Assembly: GCF_003284585.1 (NCBI RefSeq)
Contig: NZ_QKRX01000003.1
Span: 312,540 to 376,539 of the forward strand
Direction of reading: 5' to 3'
Length of the DNA stretch: 64,000 bases
From: Nitrincola tibetensis
GTDB lineage: Bacteria > Pseudomonadota > Gammaproteobacteria > Pseudomonadales > Balneatricaceae
Positions within the stretch are counted from its first letter, which is position 1. Each line of letters starts with the position of its first letter. Under the pieces are notes generated by a model, which ran no database searches, was not told the DNA's origin, and saw nothing but the letters and a program-made list of their open reading frames with translations. The position numbers and the translations under genes are program-made. Shown here in pieces: positions 44,299-52,175 of the stretch.

Positions 44299-45462
44299 TT
44301 AGTGTGTGCTGTCGTGAAGTAAATGCTCAAAGCGAGCATCTGTTAAGGTCTTGAGAAAAGCAACTAATGCATCCACACGCTTATCATCGAGTGCAGGACC
44401 TGTTTGCAGTTCGGTTAATGAAATATTTTCAGGAACTTCGGGCAGGTCCCATTCTAAGCCCGTTTCTGGATTGATGCGCATTTTGGCGCTTCGCGAATTG
44501 TATTGATTATAGAAAAGGATGACCGTGCGTAAGTCCTGAAAAACACCGTTATGCATATAGGGCCGAGTGACGGCAACATTACGTAGGCTTGGCGTTTTGA
44601 ATTTTCCAATACTGGATGGGTCATCCACTCCCGGATGAGCAAAGAGTCCGACGTCCTTATCCGTAACACCATTGATTTGTCGCAGCTTAGTGTTTACAGG
44701 GACACCAATATTGTGATATTCGAAATTGCTAAACACTTCGTTTTCACGGCCTGGCAAAGGGTTGAGCTGATGGCACAGATTGCAATTGGTGAATTGTTGC
44801 GAAAAGAACAGCGTCATACCCAGCTCTTCTTCAGGGGTTAATTCAGCGTTTCCTTGAAGATAGCGGTCATATTTGGAATCAAACGGATTAAATAGCTCAG
44901 TTCTCTCGAAATGAGCAAGGGCATCAGCCATGGCATTGTAGGCGGCCTGTGTATCCAGAAATATTGACTCACCATAAAGCCCTTTGAAAAGGGGTGGGTA
45001 GATTGGATTTTCCAATATCCGTTCAATGACTGACTCTTCATCGCTCATTCCCATTTCAATTGGATTTAAAGGCGGACCTTTCGCTTGCTCCGCTAAGTTG
45101 GCCGCACGTCCATCCCAAAAAAAACCACCTGCATAGATTCCTTGCGCATTTTGATGGAAATCGGGAGTCTGAGCTGCATACGTGATCATTGGTGTATTTC
45201 GGTCACCAAACGACTGTTCATCATCGCCAAGGGACGCTGCTGAATCGACACGGTTTGGGCGTGAATCTGCAAAGGCAGCTGACGGTGCGTGACAAGTTGC
45301 GCAGGACTGGGTGCGGTTGTGCGATAAATTGGTATCAAAAAATAATCTCTGTCCGAGTTCTGCTTTTGCAGTATCAAAGGGCTGTGCGCTTACTTGAAAT
45401 GACATACCCAATAACAAGCCTATAAAAGCAGTTTTCAGCATTTGTATGAGGATGTATTTCAC
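44299..45462 (-). CDS. Exported di-haem cytochrome c peroxidase (MauG/CcpA family)
   Basis: The start is the GTG with AAGGA 7 nt upstream, giving MKYILIQMLKTAFIGLLLGM and a signal peptide ending VSA. Haem-binding motifs are CATCH (first haem) and CNLCH (second haem). FFDTNLSHNRTQSCATCH and FKTPSLRNVAVTRPYMHNGV are typical of bacterial CCP/MauG proteins. It should act on peroxide or as a redox-modifying enzyme in the periplasm. It is divergent from the imelysin operon across a Fur box. Confidence 0.9.
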   Translation of the reverse strand: MKYILIQMLKTAFIGLLLGMSFQVSAQPFDTAKAELGQRLFFDTNLSHNRTQSCATCHAPSAAFADSRPNRVDSAASLGDDEQSFGDRNTPMITYAAQTPDFHQNAQGIYAGGFFWDGRAANLAEQAKGPPLNPIEMGMSDEESVIERILENPIYPPLFKGLYGESIFLDTQAAYNAMADALAHFERTELFNPFDSKYDRYLQGNAELTPEEELGMTLFFSQQFTNCNLCHQLNPLPGRENEVFSNFEYHNIGVPVNTKLRQINGVTDKDVGLFAHPGVDDPSSIGKFKTPSLRNVAVTRPYMHNGVFQDLRTVILFYNQYNSRSAKMRINPETGLEWDLPEVPENISLTELQTGPALDDKRVDALVAFLKTLTDARFEHLLHDSTH

Positions 45463-45562
45463 GAGTGAATCCTTATCCAGTCGAGATGAGAATATGAAGC
45501 CTAACGAGTAATTGAGCCATGTAACATTGATCGGGGTCAATTAATCTAGATATAATAAATAA

Positions 45563-45591
45563 TTGTAATGATAATGACTATCAATTATATT
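45563..45591 (+). promoter_or_regulatory. Fur-controlled promoter of the imelysin operon
   Basis: TTGTAA at 45563-45568 and TATATT at 45586-45591 are separated by exactly 17 bp. The spacer contains TGATAATGACTATCA (45569-45583), which matches the 7-1-7 Fur core TGATAATNATTATCA at all but one position. On the other strand TTGATA-N17-TATTTA could serve the divergent peroxidase gene. Iron-dependent repression is expected. Confidence 0.82.
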
Positions 45592-45625
45592 ATTCTGCAT
45601 CTTAATTCATCAGATGGAGTTTGCA

Positions 45626-46894
45626 ATGAACAAGCGGTTATCAGGCGTTTTGGTGGGAATGGCGCTAGGCTTAGGCGCTTCTAGTGTATTTGCTACCACA
45701 CCAGCCCAAGTGCTTACCACCTATGCCAATATAGCTGAGGCAGCGTACAGTGACTCAGTCGCAAGTGCCATACAGCTAAAAGCCAAAATAGACGCTCTGT
45801 TGGAAAGTCCAACCGAGGCGAATTTAGAGGCGGCGCGGCAGGCTTGGCGCGATGCGCGTGTTCCCTACATGCAAACGGAAGTGTATCGCTTTGGTAATGA
45901 AATAGTCGATGAGTGGGAAGGGCGTGTCAATGCTTGGCCGCTAGATGAAGGCTTAATCGACTATGTCAGTGTTGAGCATTACGGCGAAGAGTCTGACGAA
46001 AACCCCTTCTACGCAGCCAATATCATTGCCAATCAAACGCTGGTGTTGGGTAACCAAGATGTAGATGCGTCAGAAATCACAGCAGAGCTTTTAAGCGATA
46101 CCCTGCATGAGATTGACGATGTTGAAGCGAATGTTGCCATTGGTTACCACGCTATTGAGTTTTTACTTTGGGGTCAGGATCTTTACGGCACTGAACCGGG
46201 TTCGGGTGAGCGTCCAGCGACAGACTTCAGCTTGGACGAGTGCACGGGCGGAAACTGTGATCGCCGTCGCCAATATCTATCCGTTGTCACTGATCTACTG
46301 ATCAGTGATTTGGAAGAAATGGCTGAGCACTGGACGCCTGAAGGCGATGCTCGACAAGCACTGTTAGAAAAGGGTGAGCAAGGTGGATTGGCAACTATTC
46401 TGACTGGGATGGGAAGTTTATCTTACGGTGAGTTGGCAGGCGAAAGAACTAAATTGGGCTTAATGCTGCATGATCCAGAAGAAGAGCATGATTGCTTCTC
46501 TGACAATACGCATTATTCACATTTTTACAATGTGGTGGGCATTAATAACGTTTTCCATGGTCAGTACACACGTATCGATGGCTCAGTGGTTGAAGGTCCT
46601 TCATTGGCTGATTTGCTTACGGAAAAATCACCGGTATTGGTAAATCAACTGACATTAGAGCTGGCTCAAACTCAGGCTGCTGCTCAAGCAATTGTCGATA
46701 AAGCTTATGCTGGACAACCCTTCGATGTCCTAATCGGTGCTGGCAATACAGAGGGTAATGCTATCGTACAGAATCTGGTGGATACACTCGTGACGCAGAC
46801 ACGTTCAATTGAGTCAGCAATTGGTGCACTTGAGTTGGATACCATTGAGCTTGAAGGATCGGATAGCTTGGATAATCCAGATTCCATTATTTAA
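45626..46894 (+). CDS. Imelysin-family iron-regulated protein (IrpA/peptidase M75 type)
   Basis: The start is the ATG 6 nt after GGAG; a signal peptide ends near SVFA. The GxHxxE motif is GYHAIEFLLWGQD, and the helical repeat is seen at ARQAWRDARVPYMQTEVYRF and in HYSHFYNVVGINN. Imelysin-like proteins are outer-surface or periplasmic and are linked to iron uptake; despite the name, protease activity is doubtful. First gene of a four-gene operon with DHOR, a second imelysin and DUF1513. Confidence 0.9.
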   Translation: MNKRLSGVLVGMALGLGASSVFATTPAQVLTTYANIAEAAYSDSVASAIQLKAKIDALLESPTEANLEAARQAWRDARVPYMQTEVYRFGNEIVDEWEGRVNAWPLDEGLIDYVSVEHYGEESDENPFYAANIIANQTLVLGNQDVDASEITAELLSDTLHEIDDVEANVAIGYHAIEFLLWGQDLYGTEPGSGERPATDFSLDECTGGNCDRRRQYLSVVTDLLISDLEEMAEHWTPEGDARQALLEKGEQGGLATILTGMGSLSYGELAGERTKLGLMLHDPEEEHDCFSDNTHYSHFYNVVGINNVFHGQYTRIDGSVVEGPSLADLLTEKSPVLVNQLTLELAQTQAAAQAIVDKAYAGQPFDVLIGAGNTEGNAIVQNLVDTLVTQTRSIESAIGALELDTIELEGSDSLDNPDSII

Positions 46895-46906
46895 TATTCG
46901 ATCAAT

Positions 46907-48358
46907 ATGAAATCTAGATGGAGTTGGCTTGGCTGCCTATTGTTGTTCATTCAAGGTCTTGATCTTAATGCTCAGGATATTCCGGTCCCCTCGCCGGAGG
47001 AGCAACGACCCGGGGGCGAAGCCACTCAATCTAGAGCTGTGAGCCGAGGTGTTTTACAACAATTCTCGGCCACGCTCCCCCTTGATGCACGCATGGACGT
47101 GACATTAGGTCGCAGTATTTTCAATAAATTATGGGTCTCTTCACCGTCATCGACCACGGCCAGTGATGGCTTAGGTCCTCTATTTAATGCACGTTCCTGT
47201 GCAGGCTGTCATTTACAAAATGGACGAGGACGTACACCAGATACTCACCAAAATGAAGATAAAGCGGTTTCTTTACTGTTAAGGTTGAGTGTTCCTCAAC
47301 CTGAATCTATGTCGCCTGCACACGCTGAACAATATAAAACACTAGGGCTCATACCTGAACCAGTCTACGGCGCTCAACTGCAGAACTTTTCAGTGCAAGG
47401 ATTGCCCGCCGAAGGGCAGTTGAAGGTGTCATATGAACCACTATCTGTATTCTTTGCGGATGGAGAAGAGGTCATTCTGCAAAAGCCGATTTATTCAATT
47501 GAGTCATTAAGTTACGGCGAATTGTCTACCGGGGTTCGCATGTCTGCCCGCATTGCTCCCCCTATGCATGGATTGGGTTTATTAGAAGCAATATCTGAAG
47601 ACGATTTGCTGGCGAACGAAGCCTCAGAGGCTTGGCTGGAGCTGGGAATCAATGGTCATTTGAATCGGGTATGGGATCGTCAGCATCAACAAACTCGGAT
47701 TGGCCGTTTCGGATGGAAAGCGCTGCATCCAAGTTTGCATCAGCAAAATGCAGCCGCTTTATTTGAAGACATAGGGATCTCGTCAACATTTTTTCCTGAA
47801 GGTTTTGGGGCTTGCACTCCAGCGCAGAGCCAATGCCTCGGTATGCCAGATGGCAATAGTCCACATCTTGATGGAGTCGAAGCCTCGAACGCCATGGTTG
47901 ATCTTCTCACAGCCTATACACGTCACCTTGCCGTCGTTGACCGGCTTGAAAGTGACGATGAGACGCATCGGCAGGGACGCCAGCTTTTTTATGATGTTGG
48001 TTGTCATGCTTGCCACCGCCCTTCGTATCAGACCGCTTCTAGCGCCCCTGAAGGCTTGGCCGATTTGACGATCTGGCCTTACACTGATCTGCTGTTGCAC
48101 GACATGGGAGATGGTTTGGCTGACGATCACGCAGAGTTTGATGCCAAAGGACGGGAGTGGAAAACACCTCCTCTTTGGGGAGTAGGTTTAGCGCCTGAAA
48201 TCAATGGCAGTCGACACTTGCTGCATGATGGTCGAGCTCGAAACGTGCTCGAAGCCATTCTATGGCATGGTGGCGAAGCACAGATGGTTCGAGATAGGTT
48301 TTTGGCCTTGGACAAGACCTCAAGAGAAGCATTATTACTGTTTATAGAATCGTTATAA
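46907..48358 (+). CDS. Di-haem oxidoreductase (DHOR, DUF1111; thiol oxidoreductase-like)
   Basis: 483 residues with a signal peptide (LLLFIQGLDLNA). Haem motifs are CAGCH near residue 100 and CHACH near 368; conserved stretches are LGPLFNARSCAGCHLQNGRG, RIGRFGWKALHPSL and LHDMGDGLADDH. Located 12 bp after an imelysin gene and before another, the standard order of this iron-regulated cluster. Presumed periplasmic redox enzyme for iron handling; exact reaction unknown. Confidence 0.9.
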   Translation: MKSRWSWLGCLLLFIQGLDLNAQDIPVPSPEEQRPGGEATQSRAVSRGVLQQFSATLPLDARMDVTLGRSIFNKLWVSSPSSTTASDGLGPLFNARSCAGCHLQNGRGRTPDTHQNEDKAVSLLLRLSVPQPESMSPAHAEQYKTLGLIPEPVYGAQLQNFSVQGLPAEGQLKVSYEPLSVFFADGEEVILQKPIYSIESLSYGELSTGVRMSARIAPPMHGLGLLEAISEDDLLANEASEAWLELGINGHLNRVWDRQHQQTRIGRFGWKALHPSLHQQNAAALFEDIGISSTFFPEGFGACTPAQSQCLGMPDGNSPHLDGVEASNAMVDLLTAYTRHLAVVDRLESDDETHRQGRQLFYDVGCHACHRPSYQTASSAPEGLADLTIWPYTDLLLHDMGDGLADDHAEFDAKGREWKTPPLWGVGLAPEINGSRHLLHDGRARNVLEAILWHGGEAQMVRDRFLALDKTSREALLLFIESL

Positions 48359-48374
48359 CTATGAGAGCTTTATC

Positions 48375-49460
48375 ATGAATCGATACAAGTCTGCGATTCG
48401 GCGTTCGGTTTGTGCCCTAGGGTATTTAGGAATTGTCTGTTTCTTACCTGTGATGGCGCAAGAGCCTGATTGGAGTTCAGTAAATGCAACGCTCGTTCAT
48501 CAACATGTGATGCCACGCTATGCCTCTATGGCTGAGTCGTCTCTGCAATTACAGCAGAGTCTAGAGGCATTTTGCCAAATGCCCACAGAGTCGAATTTGG
48601 TCTTGGCTCAAACGGCCTATCGTCATGCCATGTCGGATTGGCAGGCAGTTCAACATATAGGCTTTGGTCCTGTGACGCTCTTTATGCGGAACTATGCCCT
48701 ACAATATTGGCCAGACAGACGCAATACCACACCGAATCACCTACGCGCAGCATTGGCTGATCCAGAGGCTGTCTTTGATGATACGTTTTTTAGCAGTGTT
48801 GGTATCAGTTTGAAGGGATTTCCAGTAATAGAGCGCGTGTTGTTTACTGAGGAGGGTGTGTCTGTGTTTCAAGAGCCTCGTCCAGAATGTCGTTTTATTC
48901 AAGGTGTTTCTACATTGGTTGCGAAAACTGCGGATGAGATTTCATCCGAGTGGAAGATTTATTCTCAAACTCTTTTACAGCTAAATGAAGATACTCATTA
49001 TCGTACAGCAGATGAAGTCGCTACGCTGTTTATGAAGTCTTGGGTCGAACCTGTGCAAGTCATTCTTGAGCAGAAAATTATAGCGCCCTTGGGTGACTCG
49101 CAGGATAAAACCCGATGGCAAAGGAGTGAGTCTTGGCGCAGCGAGCAATCGATAGAGAATCTACGTGTAAATGTGAAAGCCTTGCATCATTTCTACAGTC
49201 TGATTGGACCTTTTAGCGTAAAGGACTTACTCATTGAGCAAGAGCAAAAGTCATTGGCACAGGAAATCGACGATGCTTTTGTATCGATAATCACCAATCT
49301 TGATGCGTTGCCAGAGGTGCAAGAAACTCAAGTTAGCCTTGAACAGTTCGAGGCACTGTCGACTATTGCTCATGACCTATCCGCTCTGCAAGATTTGCAG
49401 GGCAGGGCGATGCAGGTATTAGGCATACGTTTGGGATTTAACAGCCGTGATGGAGATTAA
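48375..49460 (+). CDS. Second imelysin-family protein
   Basis: 361 residues with a signal peptide ending VMAQ. AYRHAMSDWQAVQHIGFGPV and LHHFYSLIGPFSVKDL follow the imelysin helical repeat. At the expected GxHxxE place it reads KGFPVIERVLF, so the His is replaced by Pro while the Glu is kept, as in the second paralogue of many such clusters. It overlaps the next gene by 11 nt. Confidence 0.86.
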   Translation: MNRYKSAIRRSVCALGYLGIVCFLPVMAQEPDWSSVNATLVHQHVMPRYASMAESSLQLQQSLEAFCQMPTESNLVLAQTAYRHAMSDWQAVQHIGFGPVTLFMRNYALQYWPDRRNTTPNHLRAALADPEAVFDDTFFSSVGISLKGFPVIERVLFTEEGVSVFQEPRPECRFIQGVSTLVAKTADEISSEWKIYSQTLLQLNEDTHYRTADEVATLFMKSWVEPVQVILEQKIIAPLGDSQDKTRWQRSESWRSEQSIENLRVNVKALHHFYSLIGPFSVKDLLIEQEQKSLAQEIDDAFVSIITNLDALPEVQETQVSLEQFEALSTIAHDLSALQDLQGRAMQVLGIRLGFNSRDGD

Positions 49461-50574
49461 GCGTCGACAACTTTTAGGATGGTTGCTTGTTGCTCCTTTG
49501 TTAGGGAGGGCGAGTATGTTAAGGGCCGAGTCTTTCGCCTTAGGGCAGATACATGCGCCCATACGGCTGCTATCGGCCGTTAAAACGGCTGAAGGCCATA
49601 TGGGCTTAACGCTCTTCTCAAGCCAAGGTCAGTCGTTGTTGACCTACTTGTTGCCAGACAGAGCCCATCAAGTCATTGTCCATCCTTTTAAGCCTTGGCT
49701 ATTTGCAGTGGCACGACGTCCTGGAACTTGGTTGGAGGTTCTTAACTATGAAACAGGTCAGCAGGTCGCGCGTATAGGAGCCGAAGCGCATCACCAATTC
49801 TGCGGTCATGCTCAAATTACACAGGACGGTCGTTGGTTGCTTACCACCGAGCAATCGGATCAACAGCCGATGGGCAGTATTGTGGTTCGTGATATTGAAA
49901 ATGACTTCAGTGTTCATCAACACTGGTCATCTGGGGGGATTGGGCCTCATGAACTCAAGATCGCCCCAGATCAAAAGCGGTTGGTGGTGGCCAATGGCGG
50001 CATTTTGACTGAAGGTCGAGTCAACGTGAATGTCGACGATATGCAGCCTTCACTCAGTTACATAGATCTTGCCAGCGGTGAGTTGATTGAAACCATCGTA
50101 ATGGAGGAGGTGTTTCATCAAAGTGGTATTCGTCATATTGATGTGTCGCCATCTGGGCAGGTGATTATCGCCATGCAGTACGAAGGACATCCAGCCGATC
50201 AGATGCCCTTGATTGCCAGCCATCAAGCCTTTCAACCATTAAGGGTCTTCGATATCCCCCCAGTCATCCATAGTCAGTTGAAGCAGTACGGCGGAAGTGC
50301 GTGTTTTGATGTTTCTGGTGGTTTTGCTGCCGTGTCTGCTCCTAAAGGGGGCTTAGTCACTTTTTGGAAAATGCCTGAAGGACGTTTTCAAGGAAGTGTT
50401 TCGATCGCCGATGCTTGTGGTTTGGTAGCAGATAATCAAATCGGACACTTTATTGTCAGCAGTGGTGCAGGCGGGCTCTATCGAGTGGATGCTGTTCATC
50501 TTCGCCGTGAATTGATTCAGTCAGAGGAAGCAATGAGTATGCACTGGGATAATCATTTGAGCCGCTGGGGCTAA
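49450..50574 (+). CDS. DUF1513 beta-propeller-like protein (Tat-exported)
   Basis: The ATG at 49450 is preferred over an adjacent GTG. The N terminus KRRQLLGWLLVAPLLGRAS fits a Tat signal. The body has repeated WD/NHL-like strands (HPFKPWLFAVARRPGTWLEV, GGIGPHELKIAPDQKRLVVA, HQSGIRHIDVSPSGQVIIAM), consistent with a propeller. DUF1513 regularly closes the imelysin-DHOR-imelysin operon. Its function is unknown; a role in periplasmic iron acquisition is inferred from context and the Fur box. Confidence 0.85.
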   Translation: MEIKRRQLLGWLLVAPLLGRASMLRAESFALGQIHAPIRLLSAVKTAEGHMGLTLFSSQGQSLLTYLLPDRAHQVIVHPFKPWLFAVARRPGTWLEVLNYETGQQVARIGAEAHHQFCGHAQITQDGRWLLTTEQSDQQPMGSIVVRDIENDFSVHQHWSSGGIGPHELKIAPDQKRLVVANGGILTEGRVNVNVDDMQPSLSYIDLASGELIETIVMEEVFHQSGIRHIDVSPSGQVIIAMQYEGHPADQMPLIASHQAFQPLRVFDIPPVIHSQLKQYGGSACFDVSGGFAAVSAPKGGLVTFWKMPEGRFQGSVSIADACGLVADNQIGHFIVSSGAGGLYRVDAVHLRRELIQSEEAMSMHWDNHLSRWG

Positions 50575-50637
50575 GAGCAAGCGTCTCGTTTAGGACAGGG
50601 GGGGCTACACAGTCCGCTGTTGGACGTGTATTAGACG

Positions 50638-50734
50638 AAAAAAAACCGTAGAGGCGGAGTGGAGTTCGTCTCTACGGTCTAATGTGCTTTCGCACGTGAA
50701 CTTGTACCTAAGCACGTGTTCAACCTGTCAATGA
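50638..50734 (-). ncRNA. Candidate Fur-repressed small RNA (RyhB/PrrF-like)
   Basis: No coding gene lies between the DUF1513 gene and bacterioferritin, yet the minus strand has a complete small transcription unit. A promoter with an embedded Fur box is at 50769-50741, and a terminator with a 9-bp stem (ACCGTAGAG/CTCTACGGT) and eight T residues is at 50678-50638. The predicted RNA is about 96 nt; E. coli RyhB is 90. Internal hairpins are TGAAC/GTTCA and GTGC-GAAA-GCAC; the GAAAGCACATTAG stretch recalls the GAAAGCACGACATTG core of RyhB. The terminator's T run is on the minus strand only. Expected role: repression of iron-using mRNAs when iron is short. Expression is unproven. Confidence 0.6.
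50645..50678 (-). terminator. Terminator of the candidate small RNA
   Basis: A 9-bp perfect stem with a 16-nt loop containing ACTCCACTCC, followed by eight T residues reading leftwards. It could also stop read-through from the bacterioferritin genes. Confidence 0.85.
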
Positions 50735-50740
50735 GGTTTT

Positions 50741-50769
50741 ATAGTAGTGCTAATCATTATCATTTGCAA
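50741..50769 (-). promoter_or_regulatory. Promoter with embedded Fur box for the candidate small RNA
   Basis: On the minus strand TTGCAA (50769-50764), a 17-bp spacer and TACTAT (50746-50741). The spacer contains TGATAATGATTAGCA, one mismatch from the Fur core TGATAATNATTATCA. The layout is the same as at the imelysin promoter. Confidence 0.75.
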
Positions 50770-50785
50770 CACTTTTATCAAATAA

Positions 50786-51253
50786 TTACATCTGCGATTG
50801 CAAATAATTTGGTAAGCCAATTTTACTGATCAGGCCGAGTTGCTGCTCTAGCCAATGAGCGTGATCTTCTTCAGTATCTTTTAAGAGTACCATTAGCATA
50901 TCGCGCGTTTGGTAATCCTGAACACTTTCGCAAAGACTGATAGCCGTTTTCAGCTGTGCGCCGACTTCATATTCAAGGTTAAGATCGTACTGAAGCATTT
51001 CAGGTACTTCTTTGCCTATGTGAACAGGTCCGCGCGTTGATAAATCAGGTGCGCCACCGAGCAGTAGAATACGATCGATAAGTAAGCTCGCATGCTCTTT
51101 CTCGTCATCAAACTCATGCGCAATACGCTCATACAGCTTGTTCAAACCCCAGTCTTGATACATTTTGGAGTGCACAAAGTACTGATCCATTGCGGCTAAC
51201 TCGCTGCCAAGTAAGGTGTTCAGTGTTGTGATTACTTTTTCGTTGCCTTTCAT
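50786..51253 (-). CDS. Bacterioferritin subunit with ferroxidase site, lacking the haem Met
   Basis: 155 residues. The di-iron ligands are kept: E18, E51, H54, E94 and the later Glu/His pair (E128, H131, displaced by one residue). The haem ligand Met52 of E. coli Bfr is Lys here (DEKEHA). This is the alpha type in two-subunit bacterioferritins such as those of Pseudomonas putida. It follows the partner gene by 13 bp. The shell should store iron as ferric mineral. Confidence 0.92.
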   Translation of the reverse strand: MKGNEKVITTLNTLLGSELAAMDQYFVHSKMYQDWGLNKLYERIAHEFDDEKEHASLLIDRILLLGGAPDLSTRGPVHIGKEVPEMLQYDLNLEYEVGAQLKTAISLCESVQDYQTRDMLMVLLKDTEEDHAHWLEQQLGLISKIGLPNYLQSQM

Positions 51254-51266
51254 CCTATGCCTCCGC

Positions 51267-51731
51267 TTACATCATCGACTGTAAATAGTTTTCAGTGCCC
51301 AGTGAATCAATCAACTGGAGCTGGGTTTCGAGCCAATCGAGATACTCTTCTTCGTATTCGAGGAGATCTTCGAGGAGTTCACGGCTCACATAGTCCGCTG
51401 CGGTTTCGCACACGAGAATGGCATCTTTCAACAATGTGAGCTCGTCGGTTACAAAACCTAGATCGGCTTCCAACATTTCTTTCGGATTTTCGCCGATACG
51501 TAAACGATCAAGATGCTGTAAGTTGGGTAAACCTTCAAGCAACAAAATACGCTCAATGAGCTTATCGGCTTGCTTCATATCTTTGATGGATTTTTTATAG
51601 GCTTTTTCGTTCAGCTGTTCGAAGCCCCAATTCCCAAAAATACGTGCGTGTAAAAAAAACTGATTGATTGAGGTCAGCTCGCAGGTCAGCACTTTATTGA
51701 GCTGCTGAATGACCGCTTTTTCACCTTTCAT
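51267..51731 (-). CDS. Bacterioferritin subunit with haem Met, degenerate ferroxidase site
   Basis: 154 residues. Met52 is present (KDMKQA), so haem binding is expected. Ferroxidase ligands are mostly lost relative to E. coli Bfr: E51 to D, H54 to Q, E94 to V, H130 to Y; E18 and E127 remain. It complements the downstream subunit, giving the beta type of a hetero-oligomer in which haem mediates iron release. First gene of the pair. Confidence 0.92.
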   Translation of the reverse strand: MKGEKAVIQQLNKVLTCELTSINQFFLHARIFGNWGFEQLNEKAYKKSIKDMKQADKLIERILLLEGLPNLQHLDRLRIGENPKEMLEADLGFVTDELTLLKDAILVCETAADYVSRELLEDLLEYEEEYLDWLETQLQLIDSLGTENYLQSMM

Positions 51732-51800
51732 ATTGGCGTTCCGTCTTTTGAATTAATCATCGAGAGCAGTGTAGAACTAATTGCAATAAAATGCAAAAAA

Positions 51801-51814
51801 TTGATCTAAGTCAT
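51801..51814. promoter_or_regulatory. FNR/Anr-like box upstream of the bacterioferritin pair
   Basis: TTGATCTAAGTCAT matches TTGAT-N4-ATCAA at 8 of 10 positions, about 75 bp upstream of the first bacterioferritin start. One weak site only; oxygen control is speculative. Confidence 0.3.
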
Positions 51815-51835
51815 TGTTTTTTAAATTAAAGCTGA

Positions 51836-51858
51836 ATGTTAATCGTTGTGATTAACAT
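51836..51858. repeat. Perfect inverted repeat between bfr and pqqA
   Basis: ATGTTAATC and GATTAACAT around GTTGT, a 9-bp perfect repeat in the 308-bp divergent gap between bacterioferritin and pqqA. It is a likely operator for one or both units. Apart from this and the FNR-like box I see nothing in the gap until the pqqA ribosome site. Confidence 0.5.
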
Positions 51859-52039
51859 CGTTTGTTCAGTTGCCATTTCAGGCGTGTTATGGATTTCGTT
51901 CTGGCATTGAAAAAGACCATATATCCCGACAAACATCTAATGAAATTAGTTCCAAAGTACCATGTTGTCAGCATCCGCATCATCCTACTATCAAAAGGGT
52001 GCCAATTAAGACATCCATAACAACAAAAAGGAGTCGATT

Positions 52040-52111
52040 ATGTGGACTAAACCTGCATATACCGATCTGCGCATAGGGTTTGAAGTCACTATGTACTTCG
52101 CAAACCGCTAA
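52040..52111 (+). CDS. pqqA: PQQ precursor peptide PqqA
   Basis: A 23-residue peptide, [20 protein letters not shown] plus ANR, too short for ordinary gene finding. The Glu and Tyr that are cross-linked to build pyrroloquinoline quinone are in EVTMY (E15, Y19), with the required three-residue spacing. AAGGAG is 6 nt before the ATG. It begins the pqqABCDE operon. Confidence 0.96.
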
Positions 52112-52120
52112 GCGCTAGGG

Positions 52121-52145
52121 GCGGCCCTCGTTGAGGGTCGCTTTT
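52121..52145 (+). terminator. Partial terminator between pqqA and pqqB
   Basis: GCGGCCCTC-GTT-GAGGGTCGC (9 bp with one G-T) followed by TTTT, 9 bp after the pqqA stop. It probably attenuates the operon so that the substrate peptide is made in excess over the enzymes, as seen in other pqq operons. Confidence 0.75.
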
Positions 52146-52175
52146 GCACCACTTCAGTATGAGATAATAATAACA

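Noticed and set aside
45626-49460. Imelysins as active metalloproteases
   Set aside because: The family name is historical; the second copy lacks the His of GxHxxE and context points to iron uptake.
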